A stretch of DNA of 64,000 nt from an uncultured Pseudomonadota bacterium (GTDB lineage: Bacteria; Pseudomonadota; Gammaproteobacteria; Steroidobacterales; Steroidobacteraceae): positions 1 through 64,000 of the forward strand of contig CAIOZU010000014.1 of NCBI GenBank assembly GCA_903862885.1, given 5' to 3'. The position numbers and the translations under genes are program-made. Below, piece after piece: positions 26,065 to 33,762 of this stretch (positions are counted from its first letter, which is position 1; each line of letters opens with the position of its first letter). The notes under the pieces were generated by a model, which did no database searches, was not told the DNA's origin, and saw only the letters and a list, made by a program, of their open reading frames with translations.

Positions 26065-27165
26065 TTAGTTGGCTGCTTTTATACGATCGAGAATGCGACC
26101 TTCAATTTCCTCTAGACCAGCAGGAATCGCTGGATACCATTTCACGTTATTCAGGCCATGAGGGAAGCTGGCATTAAATTGCGCTTTCATGAGCGGGTCC
26201 ATTAATTCATCGGAGCCTTTTGATGCCATAAAATTGCCAATCGACTTGCCAATTTTGGCGGCTTCAGCGGGGCGCATGGTGAAGTTAATCCAAGCGTAGG
26301 CACCCGCCTCATTTTTCCCCTTGGCCGGCAAGGTGTAAGTGTCAAGCCAAGCGATCGCGCCGGATGCGGGGTTTACAAAATGAATGTCGGGATTTTCGCG
26401 GTTGAGCGCCCAAGCGCCCGCATCCCATACCATCGCCGCCGTGATTTCGCCGGAACGAAGGCCATTCAAGAGCTGGTCTTTGTTGTCATAGAAAAACCGG
26501 AAGTTGGCTTTGCAGGTGGTGAGGCGACGACCCACCTCCTCCATCAGTGCCGTGTAGGCTTTGGTGTCGCCATACAGAGCGAAGGGGTCTTTACCCATGG
26601 CGAGCGCAAAGGCCATCAGCGTGGGTCGTCTTAGACGAACTGACGTTTTGCCTTTTAGTTCAGGTTTGCACAAATCGGTATAGTCGGTGATATGCGCCTG
26701 TTTGCTATTTTCAACTAAGCCTTCGGACCCCCAGACATAAGGCAGTGCGTATAGTTTTTCATTGAGGGTTGCGTTGTGCTTCACCGTCTCTAGTAGTTCA
26801 GGTACGAATTGGGTGACGTCGATTTTCGTTAAATCGATGGGCTTATAAATAGCAAACTCTTGCTGTGGACCGCTGATCCGATCTTGGGATGGTTGTGCGA
26901 GATCAAATCCGGCTCCGCCGGTTGCCCGTAATTTAGAAATCATTTCCTCATTATTGGATAGGGTCACTTCCACCTGGATGCCCGTTTCTTTTCTGAAATC
27001 TTCGATCACTTCGGCTGGCACGTAGTCGGCCCAGGTGATGATCCGAAGGCGCTTGCTGTCATCGCTCGTCTGGCCCTGGCTTGGGGTCTCTTGAGAGGCG
27101 GGGTGTTTGGCGCAGCTGGCAAGCAGAGTGCAGGCGAGCAGTAGACCAGGGAGGAGGCGATTCAT
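26065..27165 (-). CDS. potF: polyamine-binding lipoprotein of the ABC importer (PotF/SpuD type)
   Basis: Periplasmic polyamine-binding protein, 366 residues, with a lipoprotein signal: hydrophobic segment then L15-A-S-C18, so it is anchored to a membrane rather than free. The mature protein opens RLRIITWADYVPAEVIEDFRKETG, the standard PotD/PotF start, where the aromatic W contacts the ligand. SNNEEMISKLRATGGAGFDLAQPS and LPYVWGSEGL follow. ATG 27165 gives the proper signal; an in-frame ATG at 27186 adds seven residues. First gene of the importer operon, transcribed toward the catabolic genes. The ligand (putrescine or spermidine) is not decided by what is visible. Confidence 0.92.
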   Translation of the reverse strand: MNRLLPGLLLACTLLASCAKHPASQETPSQGQTSDDSKRLRIITWADYVPAEVIEDFRKETGIQVEVTLSNNEEMISKLRATGGAGFDLAQPSQDRISGPQQEFAIYKPIDLTKIDVTQFVPELLETVKHNATLNEKLYALPYVWGSEGLVENSKQAHITDYTDLCKPELKGKTSVRLRRPTLMAFALAMGKDPFALYGDTKAYTALMEEVGRRLTTCKANFRFFYDNKDQLLNGLRSGEITAAMVWDAGAWALNRENPDIHFVNPASGAIAWLDTYTLPAKGKNEAGAYAWINFTMRPAEAAKIGKSIGNFMASKGSDELMDPLMKAQFNASFPHGLNNVKWYPAIPAGLEEIEGRILDRIKAAN

Positions 27166-27302
27166 GTGGTTACCCAGTGCGCCCAATGGGGCAAGATGCA
27201 GGGCCCAAGCTTACCCCGCGCGCCGGTTCTCGTCACGTCGCTTAGGGGTGTAGCGCACTAGATTATCTCGCCTATCGTCTGACCGTAATTTATAATCACG
27301 CA

Positions 27303-27479
27303 ATGAGAATCGCTCGACCCATTTTAATGGTGACAACGCCCCTAGGTATGGTGCTCGGGCTGAGAGAGGCTTGGCGCTTCCATGCTTGGCTTGCGATTTT
27401 GATGGGCGTGTTGATGGCGGTGGTGGCTGGGTTTTTTTGGCTGACTTGGCAGCGTATTCGACGCGAACGCAACAGCTGA
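27303..27479 (+). CDS. small two-helix membrane protein
   Basis: Short open frame of 58 codons starting MRIARPILMVTTPLGMV and ending RRIRR-type WQRIRRERNS. A helix covers about residues 7-20 and a second, strongly hydrophobic one about 28-47 (WLAILMGVLMAVVAGFFWL), with a positively charged C-terminus, so an inner-membrane protein with its tail in the cytoplasm is predicted. From memory, similarly sized proteins with the same LRP-I-TTPLG start and RRIRRE end occur in Xanthomonadales-like genomes. No clear Shine-Dalgarno is visible. It is convergent with the cupin gene, 11 bp from its stop. Function unknown. Confidence 0.55.
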   Translation: MRIARPILMVTTPLGMVLGLREAWRFHAWLAILMGVLMAVVAGFFWLTWQRIRRERNS

Positions 27480-27490
27480 AACGAGGTCGC

Positions 27491-27874
27491 CTACAAAATC
27501 TCCTCACGGATGGCATCGGGTTGCGTGGCGTTGTGCACTTCTGAGTTAAAGCCGATCAGTACCATCAGACCGGGGCCGGGATTTCGATAGGCATGTGTGA
27601 CACCGGCAGGGATCGTAAATCGCCATGTCTCACCGGTAGGCACCTGAACATCGCGGATCACGCCATCTTCTTTGAGTCGCACCTGGGCGGGTCCTGTGAC
27701 CACGGATACTTCATGACCCACAAGGTGTCGATGATTGCCGCGGACGACACCGGGTTCTGACATCACGACGTGGACATTGCGTGCTGCCCGTAGGTGACGA
27801 TCTTCCACGGGCTCAAATAAGGAGCCTCTGGCATCGCGATGCGTCGGAATCACTTCTATTGTCGCTTTAGCCAT
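27491..27874 (-). CDS. cupin-fold protein (CapF/WxcM-like)
   Basis: Small beta-barrel protein, 127 residues from ATG 27874 (an in-frame GTG lies at 27886). DARGSLFEPVE, VVRGNHRHLVGHEVSVVTG and FTIPAGVTHAYRNPG are the two conserved cupin boxes: the histidines in RGNHRH and the later THAY histidine are candidate metal ligands. The pattern resembles C-terminal cupins of capsule enzymes such as CapF and the WxcM/FdtA sugar isomerases, but no polysaccharide genes are nearby. It lies 91 bp downstream of glpD on the same strand and may be cotranscribed. Substrate unknown. Confidence 0.72.
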   Translation of the reverse strand: MAKATIEVIPTHRDARGSLFEPVEDRHLRAARNVHVVMSEPGVVRGNHRHLVGHEVSVVTGPAQVRLKEDGVIRDVQVPTGETWRFTIPAGVTHAYRNPGPGLMVLIGFNSEVHNATQPDAIREEIL

Positions 27875-27965
27875 ATCGATGCTCACGGTCCGTTATGTGG
27901 GTGTGTAATCGTCCATGAGTGATCACCAACGAGCGATCTACTCAATGCACGCGCAAAATAATCGA

Positions 27966-29465
27966 TTAAGCGGGGTTGTGCAAAAGCCAGGCATCCAGTT
28001 GGCTTGCGGCGGACGGATCTAGGTGGAGGCCTAGCTTGGTGCGGCGCCACAAGATGTCCTCGGCGGTGCAGGCCCATTCAGCCTGACGCAGGTAGTTGAT
28101 CTCAGCGGCGTAGAGATGGGGTAGGACTTCAAGTCCTAGATCGCTTAACGGACGGGCATCCCCCCACCAGCGCAGTAGACGCGTGCCATAGGTGCGCAGC
28201 AGGCGTTCAATCAGTTCGGTGGGTGCGTGGGCATAGCGCCGTCGAGTGGTCGCAGCGAATTGCTGGAAGCTCCCCTCGGTGAGGTCTGCGCCAGGTAAGG
28301 GGGCGTGGTCCGTCCAGGCGGCGCCTTGATGGCCGAGTTTTTTCTGCAGCATCGTGAGGGCATCTTCAGCCAGACGTCGATAGGTGGTGAGCTTGCCGCC
28401 GAACACAGACATCAAGGGAGGGCTTTCGCTACTCCACTCCAAATCATAATCACGGGTGACGCTTTTGGGGTCGGTCGATTCATCTTGCAGCAGAGGACGT
28501 ACCCCGGAGTAACTGAAAATGACATCGGCGGCCGCGACCGGCTGATTGAAATAATGGCTGGCCAGTTGGCATAGGTAGTGCGTCTCCTCGCTCGAAATGC
28601 GGGGGTGAGTCGGATCGCTTTGGTCGTCTATATCGGTGGTGCCGATCAGTGTGAAATGCTGCTCATAAGGCACCGCGAAGACCACTCGTCCATCGACGTT
28701 TTGGAAGAGATAGGCGGCCTCGTGGTTGAACAACTTCGGCACAACAATGTGACTGCCTTTGACCAGACGAACGGTGTGATGGGCGCGGATTGGGGTGTAA
28801 GCATTCAAAAAGCGCGTGACCCAGGGTCCTGAGGCATTGATGACGCTGCGCGCCCGAACGCTGTGGGGGGGGCCGTTGGCCGCCTGTAAGGTGGCGATCC
28901 AGTGCGTGCCCTCGGGCGTAAGCCCCACGCAGCGGGTGCGGGGTTGGATGACCGCGCTTCGCTCCTGGGCGTCTAAGGCATTCATCACCACCAGTCGAGC
29001 GTCATCGACCCAGGCGTCCGAATACACAAATCCGGTGCGTTGGGTCGCGCGCAGCGCTTGACCGAAGCGGTGCGTTGATAGATCGATTGTTTCCGAGGCA
29101 GGCAGCACATCTCTGCGGGCCAAGTGGTCGTATAAAAAAAGCCCCGCGCGAATCATCCACGTGGGCCGTAAGTGGGGTTCGTGGGGGAGCACAAAGCGCA
29201 GCGGCCAGATCAGATGCGGCGCCGCTTTGAGCAAAATCTCTCTTTCTTTCAATGCTTTAGAAACGAGCCGGAATTCGCCGTGCTCGAGGTAACGCAAGCC
29301 CCCATGGATCAGCTTGGTGCTGGCCGACGAGGTATGGCTGGCCAGATCGTCTTGTTCGCAGAGCAAAACGGTCAGTCCGCGGCCGGCGGCGTCTCGGGCA
29401 ATGCCCGTGCCATTGATGCCACCACCGATGATCAGGGTGTCGTAGAGCGGAGAATCATCTGACAT
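27966..29465 (-). CDS. glpD: aerobic glycerol-3-phosphate dehydrogenase
   Basis: Membrane-associated flavoenzyme, 499 residues (E. coli GlpD 501), that oxidises sn-glycerol-3-phosphate to dihydroxyacetone phosphate and passes electrons to quinone. The FAD-binding motif IIGGGINGTGIARDAAGRG is at about residues 12-30, with SSASTKLIHGGLRYLEHGEF after it, and FGGKLTTYRRLAEDAL in the C-terminal FAD contact. The start ATG 29465 gives the family's short N-terminus; the frame is open upstream to 29552, but those residues are not GlpD-like. No glpK, glpF or glpR is seen nearby, so glycerol uptake genes must lie elsewhere, or lipid-derived G3P is the source. Confidence 0.95.
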   Translation of the reverse strand: MSDDSPLYDTLIIGGGINGTGIARDAAGRGLTVLLCEQDDLASHTSSASTKLIHGGLRYLEHGEFRLVSKALKEREILLKAAPHLIWPLRFVLPHEPHLRPTWMIRAGLFLYDHLARRDVLPASETIDLSTHRFGQALRATQRTGFVYSDAWVDDARLVVMNALDAQERSAVIQPRTRCVGLTPEGTHWIATLQAANGPPHSVRARSVINASGPWVTRFLNAYTPIRAHHTVRLVKGSHIVVPKLFNHEAAYLFQNVDGRVVFAVPYEQHFTLIGTTDIDDQSDPTHPRISSEETHYLCQLASHYFNQPVAAADVIFSYSGVRPLLQDESTDPKSVTRDYDLEWSSESPPLMSVFGGKLTTYRRLAEDALTMLQKKLGHQGAAWTDHAPLPGADLTEGSFQQFAATTRRRYAHAPTELIERLLRTYGTRLLRWWGDARPLSDLGLEVLPHLYAAEINYLRQAEWACTAEDILWRRTKLGLHLDPSAASQLDAWLLHNPA

Positions 29466-29876
29466 CCAAAGGCGTCCTTTCAACCCTGCCCACGGAGGTG
29501 CCTGGGCTCGGACGCCCCAGGGCTTAGCCGTCGGGGCGGCTGGGCGGGGCAATGATAACCGCCCGGGGAGGGGTGGATTGGCTTAATAATTGATCCGGAA
29601 GCGCTATTTTGTAATGGACAGTGGTATTCCCCTATTAATTGCCGTAGAGTACTCGGCGGCTCGTTCTCCTTCCTCCTTTTCTGCCTTTCGCCACCCCGGT
29701 TCTCGGGTAAAGCGCTGACATCAAAAGCGAAGCATGTTCGAACCAAGGTGGCGGTTGTGACTGTCATCGGGGTGATCGGCTTCGTGTCGGTGTTCCGGTG
29801 GTGTGCTCACCGCAGTTTGTTTCGGTCTTATGTCGCGGATGACCGCGCGTCGGGCCTTGTTAGTGAGTGATTGCAA
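29466..29876. other. 411-bp divergent intergenic region (glpD / RNA-binding protein)
   Basis: No gene is supported here. It must hold the promoters of glpD (minus) and the RRM protein (plus). AT-rich sequence around 29580-29640 (TTAATAATTGATCC, TATTTTGTAATGG) is the likeliest promoter area. If transcription starts there, the RRM gene would have a leader of more than 200 nt, as is common for cold-induced RNA-binding proteins; this is inference. Long open frames on the minus strand are composition artefacts. Confidence 0.5.
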
Positions 29877-30188
29877 ATGACTAAGATTTATGTGGGCAAC
29901 CTGCCATTTACGGCGGACGACGCTTCGGTTCGTGAACTGTTTGAACAGCACGGCAAAGTGGAATCCGTTGCCCTGATCAATGACCGGGATACCGGTCGGC
30001 CACGCGGCTTTGGGTTCGTTGAAATGCCGAACGCTGATGCAGCGCGCGCCATTCAGAGCCTGAACGGCCAAAACATGGGCGGTCGTCCGCTGCGAGTCAA
30101 CGAGGCGCAAGAGCGCACCGGTGGCGGCGGTGGTGGCGGCGGCGGCGGTGGTGGAAACCGCGGCGGCGCGGGTCCGCGTCGCTGGTGA
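29877..30188 (+). CDS. RRM-domain RNA-binding protein, glycine-rich
   Basis: Single RNA-recognition-motif protein of 103 residues. RNP2 is KIYVGNLPF (residues 3-11) and RNP1 is RPRGFGFVEM (about 42-51), both with the RNA-stacking aromatics intact. After the domain (about residue 80) a run of about 12 glycines and an NRGGAGPRRW tail form a flexible RNA-binding region. Bacterial proteins of this type are often cold-induced mRNA chaperones. ATG 29877 gives the canonical MTKIYVGNL start. Translated alone; a strong terminator follows 43 bp after the stop. Confidence 0.93.
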   Translation: MTKIYVGNLPFTADDASVRELFEQHGKVESVALINDRDTGRPRGFGFVEMPNADAARAIQSLNGQNMGGRPLRVNEAQERTGGGGGGGGGGGGNRGGAGPRRW

Positions 30189-30230
30189 GTCCATCGCGCG
30201 TCCTTTAGGGCGTGCGGATGTGATTCATCG

Positions 30231-30261
30231 ACAAGGGCCGCATCAGCGGCCCTTGTTTTTT
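30231..30261 (+). terminator. rho-independent terminator of the RRM gene
   Basis: ACAAGGGCCGC (30231-30241) and GCGGCCCTTGT (30246-30256) form a perfect 11-bp stem with loop ATCA, followed directly by TTTTT. It also separates the gene from the convergent modC (stop at 30274). Confidence 0.93.
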
Positions 30262-30273
30262 ATGCGCTTTGTT

Positions 30274-31389
30274 CTATCGGGATGCCTCAGCAGAGGTGCG
30301 CGCCCTTTGGTTGAAGGACTGGTTTCGTAAGGAAGCTGCCTTGATCAGTGCCCAAATCGGTAACCCGGGCCGAAGTTTTAGATCGTTGACCGCTTCGCGA
30401 GTGACCCGCGACAGCAGACGTTCATCCCCCATGTCCACCGTGACCAATACCGCGTCGCGACCTTCCTCCGTCAGAGCGCTGATGATGCCGGGCAGTACGT
30501 TGCGCACCGATAGGCCTTCTGGCGCACGGATGGCGAGCAGTACGTCACGCGCCAAAATATGCAGTCGGATTCTCGATCCCGGTGAGGTGTTTGCAAGTGC
30601 CAAGCGGATGTGGGTATGACCGAGGGCGACGGTCGCTAAATCGGTCGCGGCATCCACCGATACGACAGTCGCTTCCAGCACACTGCCAATCAGTTCACGA
30701 CCGATGATCGTTCTTAAACTCGGGTCGAGACTGATCGCGGCCGGTGTGCCACTGGCTTGTATCCGACCGTGTCCGAGCAGCACCACTTGGCTGGCCAGTC
30801 GCAAGACTTCGTCGTATTGGTGGCTGACATACAGCATAGGCACCTGATAGCGGTCCCTAAGTAACTCCAGATAGGGTAGGACCTCTTCGCGGCGCGCCAC
30901 ATCGAGGGCGGCTAAGGGCTCATCAAGAATCAGAAGCTTAGGTTGCGACAGTAATGCGCGGCCTAAAGCAACGCGCTGGCGTTCGCCCCCGGACAGTTGA
31001 TGGACGCGCCGCGCGAGCAGTGCTTGCAAGCCCAGTAACTCGATCAGTTCTTTTAATGCAACGTAGCGTGGGTGGTGGCGCGCGCGGTGTTCTGCAAAGC
31101 GAAGATTGCCGCGTACATCCAGATGTGGGAACAGTCGGGCATCTTGAAAGACATAACCGATGCGACGCGCTTCGGCGGGGACGGATCGCTGACTGCTTGA
31201 GTCAAGCCATAGGACGTCGTCTAGCTGGATGCGACCTGTCGCAGGCACTAGACCGGCGATGGCATGTGCCAAGGTGCTCTTGCCTGCACCGGAGGGTCCA
31301 AAAATCGCAATGATGCCAGGGGTATTAGCCTCGACGCGCGCGGTAAGGTGAAAGTCACCGCGGCTGACAGAGAGATCGATGGATAGCAC
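30274..31389 (-). CDS. modC: molybdate ABC transporter ATP-binding protein
   Basis: ABC ATPase, 371 residues (E. coli ModC 352). Walker A GPSGAGKST (about 31-39), Q-loop YVFQDARLFPHL, signature LSGGERQRVALGRALL, Walker B LLILDEPLAALD and the switch histidine in YVSHQYDEVL. A C-terminal TOBE/Mop domain (about 290-355, SVRNVLPGIISAL onward) is the oxyanion-sensing part typical of ModC. The start is GTG 31389, 2 bp after the ModB stop. It couples ATP hydrolysis to molybdate (or tungstate) import with ModB. No modA gene is adjacent. Confidence 0.9.
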   Translation of the reverse strand: MLSIDLSVSRGDFHLTARVEANTPGIIAIFGPSGAGKSTLAHAIAGLVPATGRIQLDDVLWLDSSSQRSVPAEARRIGYVFQDARLFPHLDVRGNLRFAEHRARHHPRYVALKELIELLGLQALLARRVHQLSGGERQRVALGRALLSQPKLLILDEPLAALDVARREEVLPYLELLRDRYQVPMLYVSHQYDEVLRLASQVVLLGHGRIQASGTPAAISLDPSLRTIIGRELIGSVLEATVVSVDAATDLATVALGHTHIRLALANTSPGSRIRLHILARDVLLAIRAPEGLSVRNVLPGIISALTEEGRDAVLVTVDMGDERLLSRVTREAVNDLKLRPGLPIWALIKAASLRNQSFNQRARTSAEASR

Positions 31390-31391
31390 GC

Positions 31392-32078
31392 TTAGGGACC
31401 AAAGCGCGCGCGCAGGCGCCTGCTTAAGTGTTCAGCTACGATCAGTCCGGTCAGACCTAAGCAAAAAGATAAAGCCGCCAGTCGCAGCGCGGCCGTATCA
31501 CCGTCGGGTGTTTGAATAGCGGTATATAGCGCAAGCGGTAAAGTTCTGGTTTCGCCGGGAATGTTGCTTGCGAAGGTGATCACCGCGCCAAATTCGCCGA
31601 GCCCCGCTGCGAAGGCCGTGATCGCGCCGGCTAAGATACCCGGCGTCATTAAGGGGAGTGTGACGCTGACAAAACGGTCGATGGCCCCTGCCCCTAGGGT
31701 GCGGGCGGCTTCCTCAAGGCCCGGATGAATGCCTTCGAGTGATAGGCGAATGGCGCGTACGGTCAGTGGAAAGCTCATCACAGCGGTGGCCAAGGCCGCG
31801 CCTTGAGTGGTGAATGCCAGCCGGACGCCGAGCGTGGCATACAGCCAATGACCGATGGTGCCATGCAGTCCTAACAGCAACAGCATGAGGTAGCCGACCA
31901 CGACCGGGGGTAGGACCAGCGGCAGATGGACGAAGGCATCGAGAAAGGGTCGGCCAGCAAAGCGGGCGCGCACGAGGACGAAAGCAATGGCGATCGCCAC
32001 CGGTAGGCTGAGGAGCACGCTTTCGCCGGCCACGATGAGGCTGATGCGCAGTGCCGACCATTCGTCGACGCTCAGCAC
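31392..32078 (-). CDS. modB: molybdate ABC transporter permease
   Basis: Inner-membrane permease of about 228 residues with five or six helices. The EAA loop reads LEEAARTLGAGAIDRFVSVTLPLMTPG and a conserved FAAGLGEFGAVITFASNIPGETRTLPLALY follows, which is diagnostic of ModB. The start is uncertain: GTG 32078 gives the short ModB-like N-terminus MLSVDEWSALRISL, while TTG 32105 lies further upstream in frame. No clear Shine-Dalgarno supports either. It is followed by modC after 2 bp. The gene immediately upstream on this strand is not ModA, so the periplasmic binding protein must be encoded elsewhere or be missing. Confidence 0.88.
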   Translation of the reverse strand: MLSVDEWSALRISLIVAGESVLLSLPVAIAIAFVLVRARFAGRPFLDAFVHLPLVLPPVVVGYLMLLLLGLHGTIGHWLYATLGVRLAFTTQGAALATAVMSFPLTVRAIRLSLEGIHPGLEEAARTLGAGAIDRFVSVTLPLMTPGILAGAITAFAAGLGEFGAVITFASNIPGETRTLPLALYTAIQTPDGDTAALRLAALSFCLGLTGLIVAEHLSRRLRARFGP

Positions 32079-32145
32079 GGCGTTCGCCCGTGTGCGTCCA
32101 GCCAATGGCCAGTGGGATTGCAGCCATGCGGTGGAAGCCGTGACT

Positions 32146-32514
32146 TCAAGGCAGGCGGATACGGCTGCCCGGGGCGGGCGCTGCAGATTCTGGCAACACT
32201 AATGAAGATGCGGATTCGCGACGCATCTGCTGTAGTTCCCGCATGGCCTCGTCAACACCCGCGCGCGCGCCTTCCGCAAATTTAGGCAGCGCTTCGGCGA
32301 GCGTGGTGGCATCAATTTCAAAGCTGATGGGTAAGGTGCCCATGGGGGTCATGACCGACACTTGCCCAATAAACAGCGTCACTCGACTGCTGTCGGGGGC
32401 TCCCTCGGGAGTGACCGGTACCATGACGCGAATCGTACCGACCCGACGATCGGTATAGGTCTCTTCGCGATACACATTCTGGGCGTCGAATTGGGCTTCC
32501 ACGTTGCTGCTCAT
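32146..32514 (-). CDS. conserved-looking protein of unknown function
   Basis: Cytoplasmic protein of 122 residues without signal or membrane segment. The N-terminus VEAQFDAQNVYREETYTDRR and the central SRVTLFIGQVSVMTPMGTLPISFEIDATTLAEALPKF look like a folded beta-rich domain followed by an amphipathic helix (about 82-101, with QQMRRE). The C-terminal 20 residues are Pro/Ala-rich. I do not recognise a named family. The codon-level open frame, ATG start and position 68 bp upstream of modB suggest a real gene. It is divergent from alanine racemase (start 32653). Confidence 0.6.
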   Translation of the reverse strand: MSSNVEAQFDAQNVYREETYTDRRVGTIRVMVPVTPEGAPDSSRVTLFIGQVSVMTPMGTLPISFEIDATTLAEALPKFAEGARAGVDEAMRELQQMRRESASSLVLPESAAPAPGSRIRLP

Positions 32515-32652
32515 GACATCCTCGGGCGGTAACTGATTCTAGGAGTGCACCGTAGCAGACCCGACGCCGCGACAAAAGACTGGGTCGCCCTCGGGGTGCC
32601 TCTGGCCTTAAACTAGCCTCTCCACGAGGCGCGACTGAGTACTGAAGTGACT

Positions 32653-33762
32653 ATGGATTCCACCCCAGATGCCGGTCGGCCGTCTGTTGTCCTGCATATC
32701 GATTTGGATGCACTCGTGGCTAATTACCGCGCCCTGGTCCAAGCCTGCGAGGGGGCGTCGGTTGCCGCCGTGGTGAAGGCGGATGCCTATGGTTTGGGGG
32801 TGGCTCCCATTGCCGACGCTTTGGTGGAGGCGGGGTGTGACGATTTCTTTGTGTCGTCGGTCGCTGAAGGATTGGCGCTACGCACTTGTGTGCCAACGGG
32901 TCGGATTTTTGTGTTGGCCGGGGCGACCGATGTGCCCGAAACCTGTGTGCGCGCTCGACTGGTGCCGGTACTTAATACCGCTGAAGAAATCAGGGTGTGG
33001 GTGGCGTGTGGCGAGGGCTTGGCCGCTGCCATCCAGATTGATACGGGCATGACCCGCGCTGGACTCAACTGGCAGGAGGTGCAGGCGTTATGTGCCCATC
33101 CGCCAGTATGGGAGCGCCTTCATCTGTGTTTGGTGATGACGCATTTAGCGTGCGCGGATACGAGCCTCGCCGTGATGAATGAAATGCAACGCGCAGACTT
33201 TGAGGTGATTTGCGGTTTGCTACCGAAAGCGCCGACGAGTCTTAGCAACTCAGCCGGTGTGCTGCTGGGTCGTGCCTATCACGGTGATCTGGTGCGCCCG
33301 GGTCTTGCGCTCTACGGTCTTAAAGTCAGTGATGCGCCACAAAAACTGCAGCCTGTGGTACGACTGGAAGCGAGGGTCTTGCAGATCCGCGAGGTGCGAG
33401 ATGATGTGTCGATTGGCTACGGAGCGACTGCCTGGCTGAGTGCGCCTGCGCGCATTGCCACTATTGGTGTGGGTTATGCCGATGGCTATCCGCGCGCGCT
33501 AGGTAATAAGGGCGAGGTGGTCGTCGCAGGTGTGCGCGTGCCTATCGTGGGGCGCGTCTCGATGGATCTAGCCACCATTGATATCAGCGCACTGGCCGTC
33601 GATGCCGTCGCAGTGGGTGATATGGTGGAGTTGGTGGGTGCGACGCTGTCATGGGAAGAAGTGGCGCACTGGGCAGAGACCATTAATTACGAGTTGCTGA
33701 CTCGCCTGTCGGCGCGCATCCCTCGGCTTTACCGCTGGCATGGCCACGCCGTGACTTTTTAA
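32653..33762 (+). CDS. alr: alanine racemase
   Basis: PLP-dependent fold-type III racemase, 369 residues, interconverting L- and D-alanine for peptidoglycan or catabolism. The PLP lysine is in AVVKADAYGLG (about residue 41) and the opposite catalytic tyrosine in SIGYGATAW (about 258). IGVGYADGYPR and GRVSMDLATID are further family motifs. ATG 32653 is preferred; GTG 32647 is two codons upstream. Its TAA overlaps the TAA of the convergent TonB receptor by 4 bp. Alanine dehydrogenase lies 3 kb downstream, so D-Ala to L-Ala to pyruvate is feasible within this region; whether this copy is biosynthetic or catabolic (DadX-like) is not visible. Confidence 0.95.
   Translation: MDSTPDAGRPSVVLHIDLDALVANYRALVQACEGASVAAVVKADAYGLGVAPIADALVEAGCDDFFVSSVAEGLALRTCVPTGRIFVLAGATDVPETCVRARLVPVLNTAEEIRVWVACGEGLAAAIQIDTGMTRAGLNWQEVQALCAHPPVWERLHLCLVMTHLACADTSLAVMNEMQRADFEVICGLLPKAPTSLSNSAGVLLGRAYHGDLVRPGLALYGLKVSDAPQKLQPVVRLEARVLQIREVRDDVSIGYGATAWLSAPARIATIGVGYADGYPRALGNKGEVVVAGVRVPIVGRVSMDLATIDISALAVDAVAVGDMVELVGATLSWEEVAHWAETINYELLTRLSARIPRLYRWHGHAVTF

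Noticed and set aside
29721-30194. 157-codon minus-strand frame over the RRM gene
   Set aside because: It is antisense to a textbook RRM; the Ala/Thr-rich part is the complement of the glycine-rich tail.
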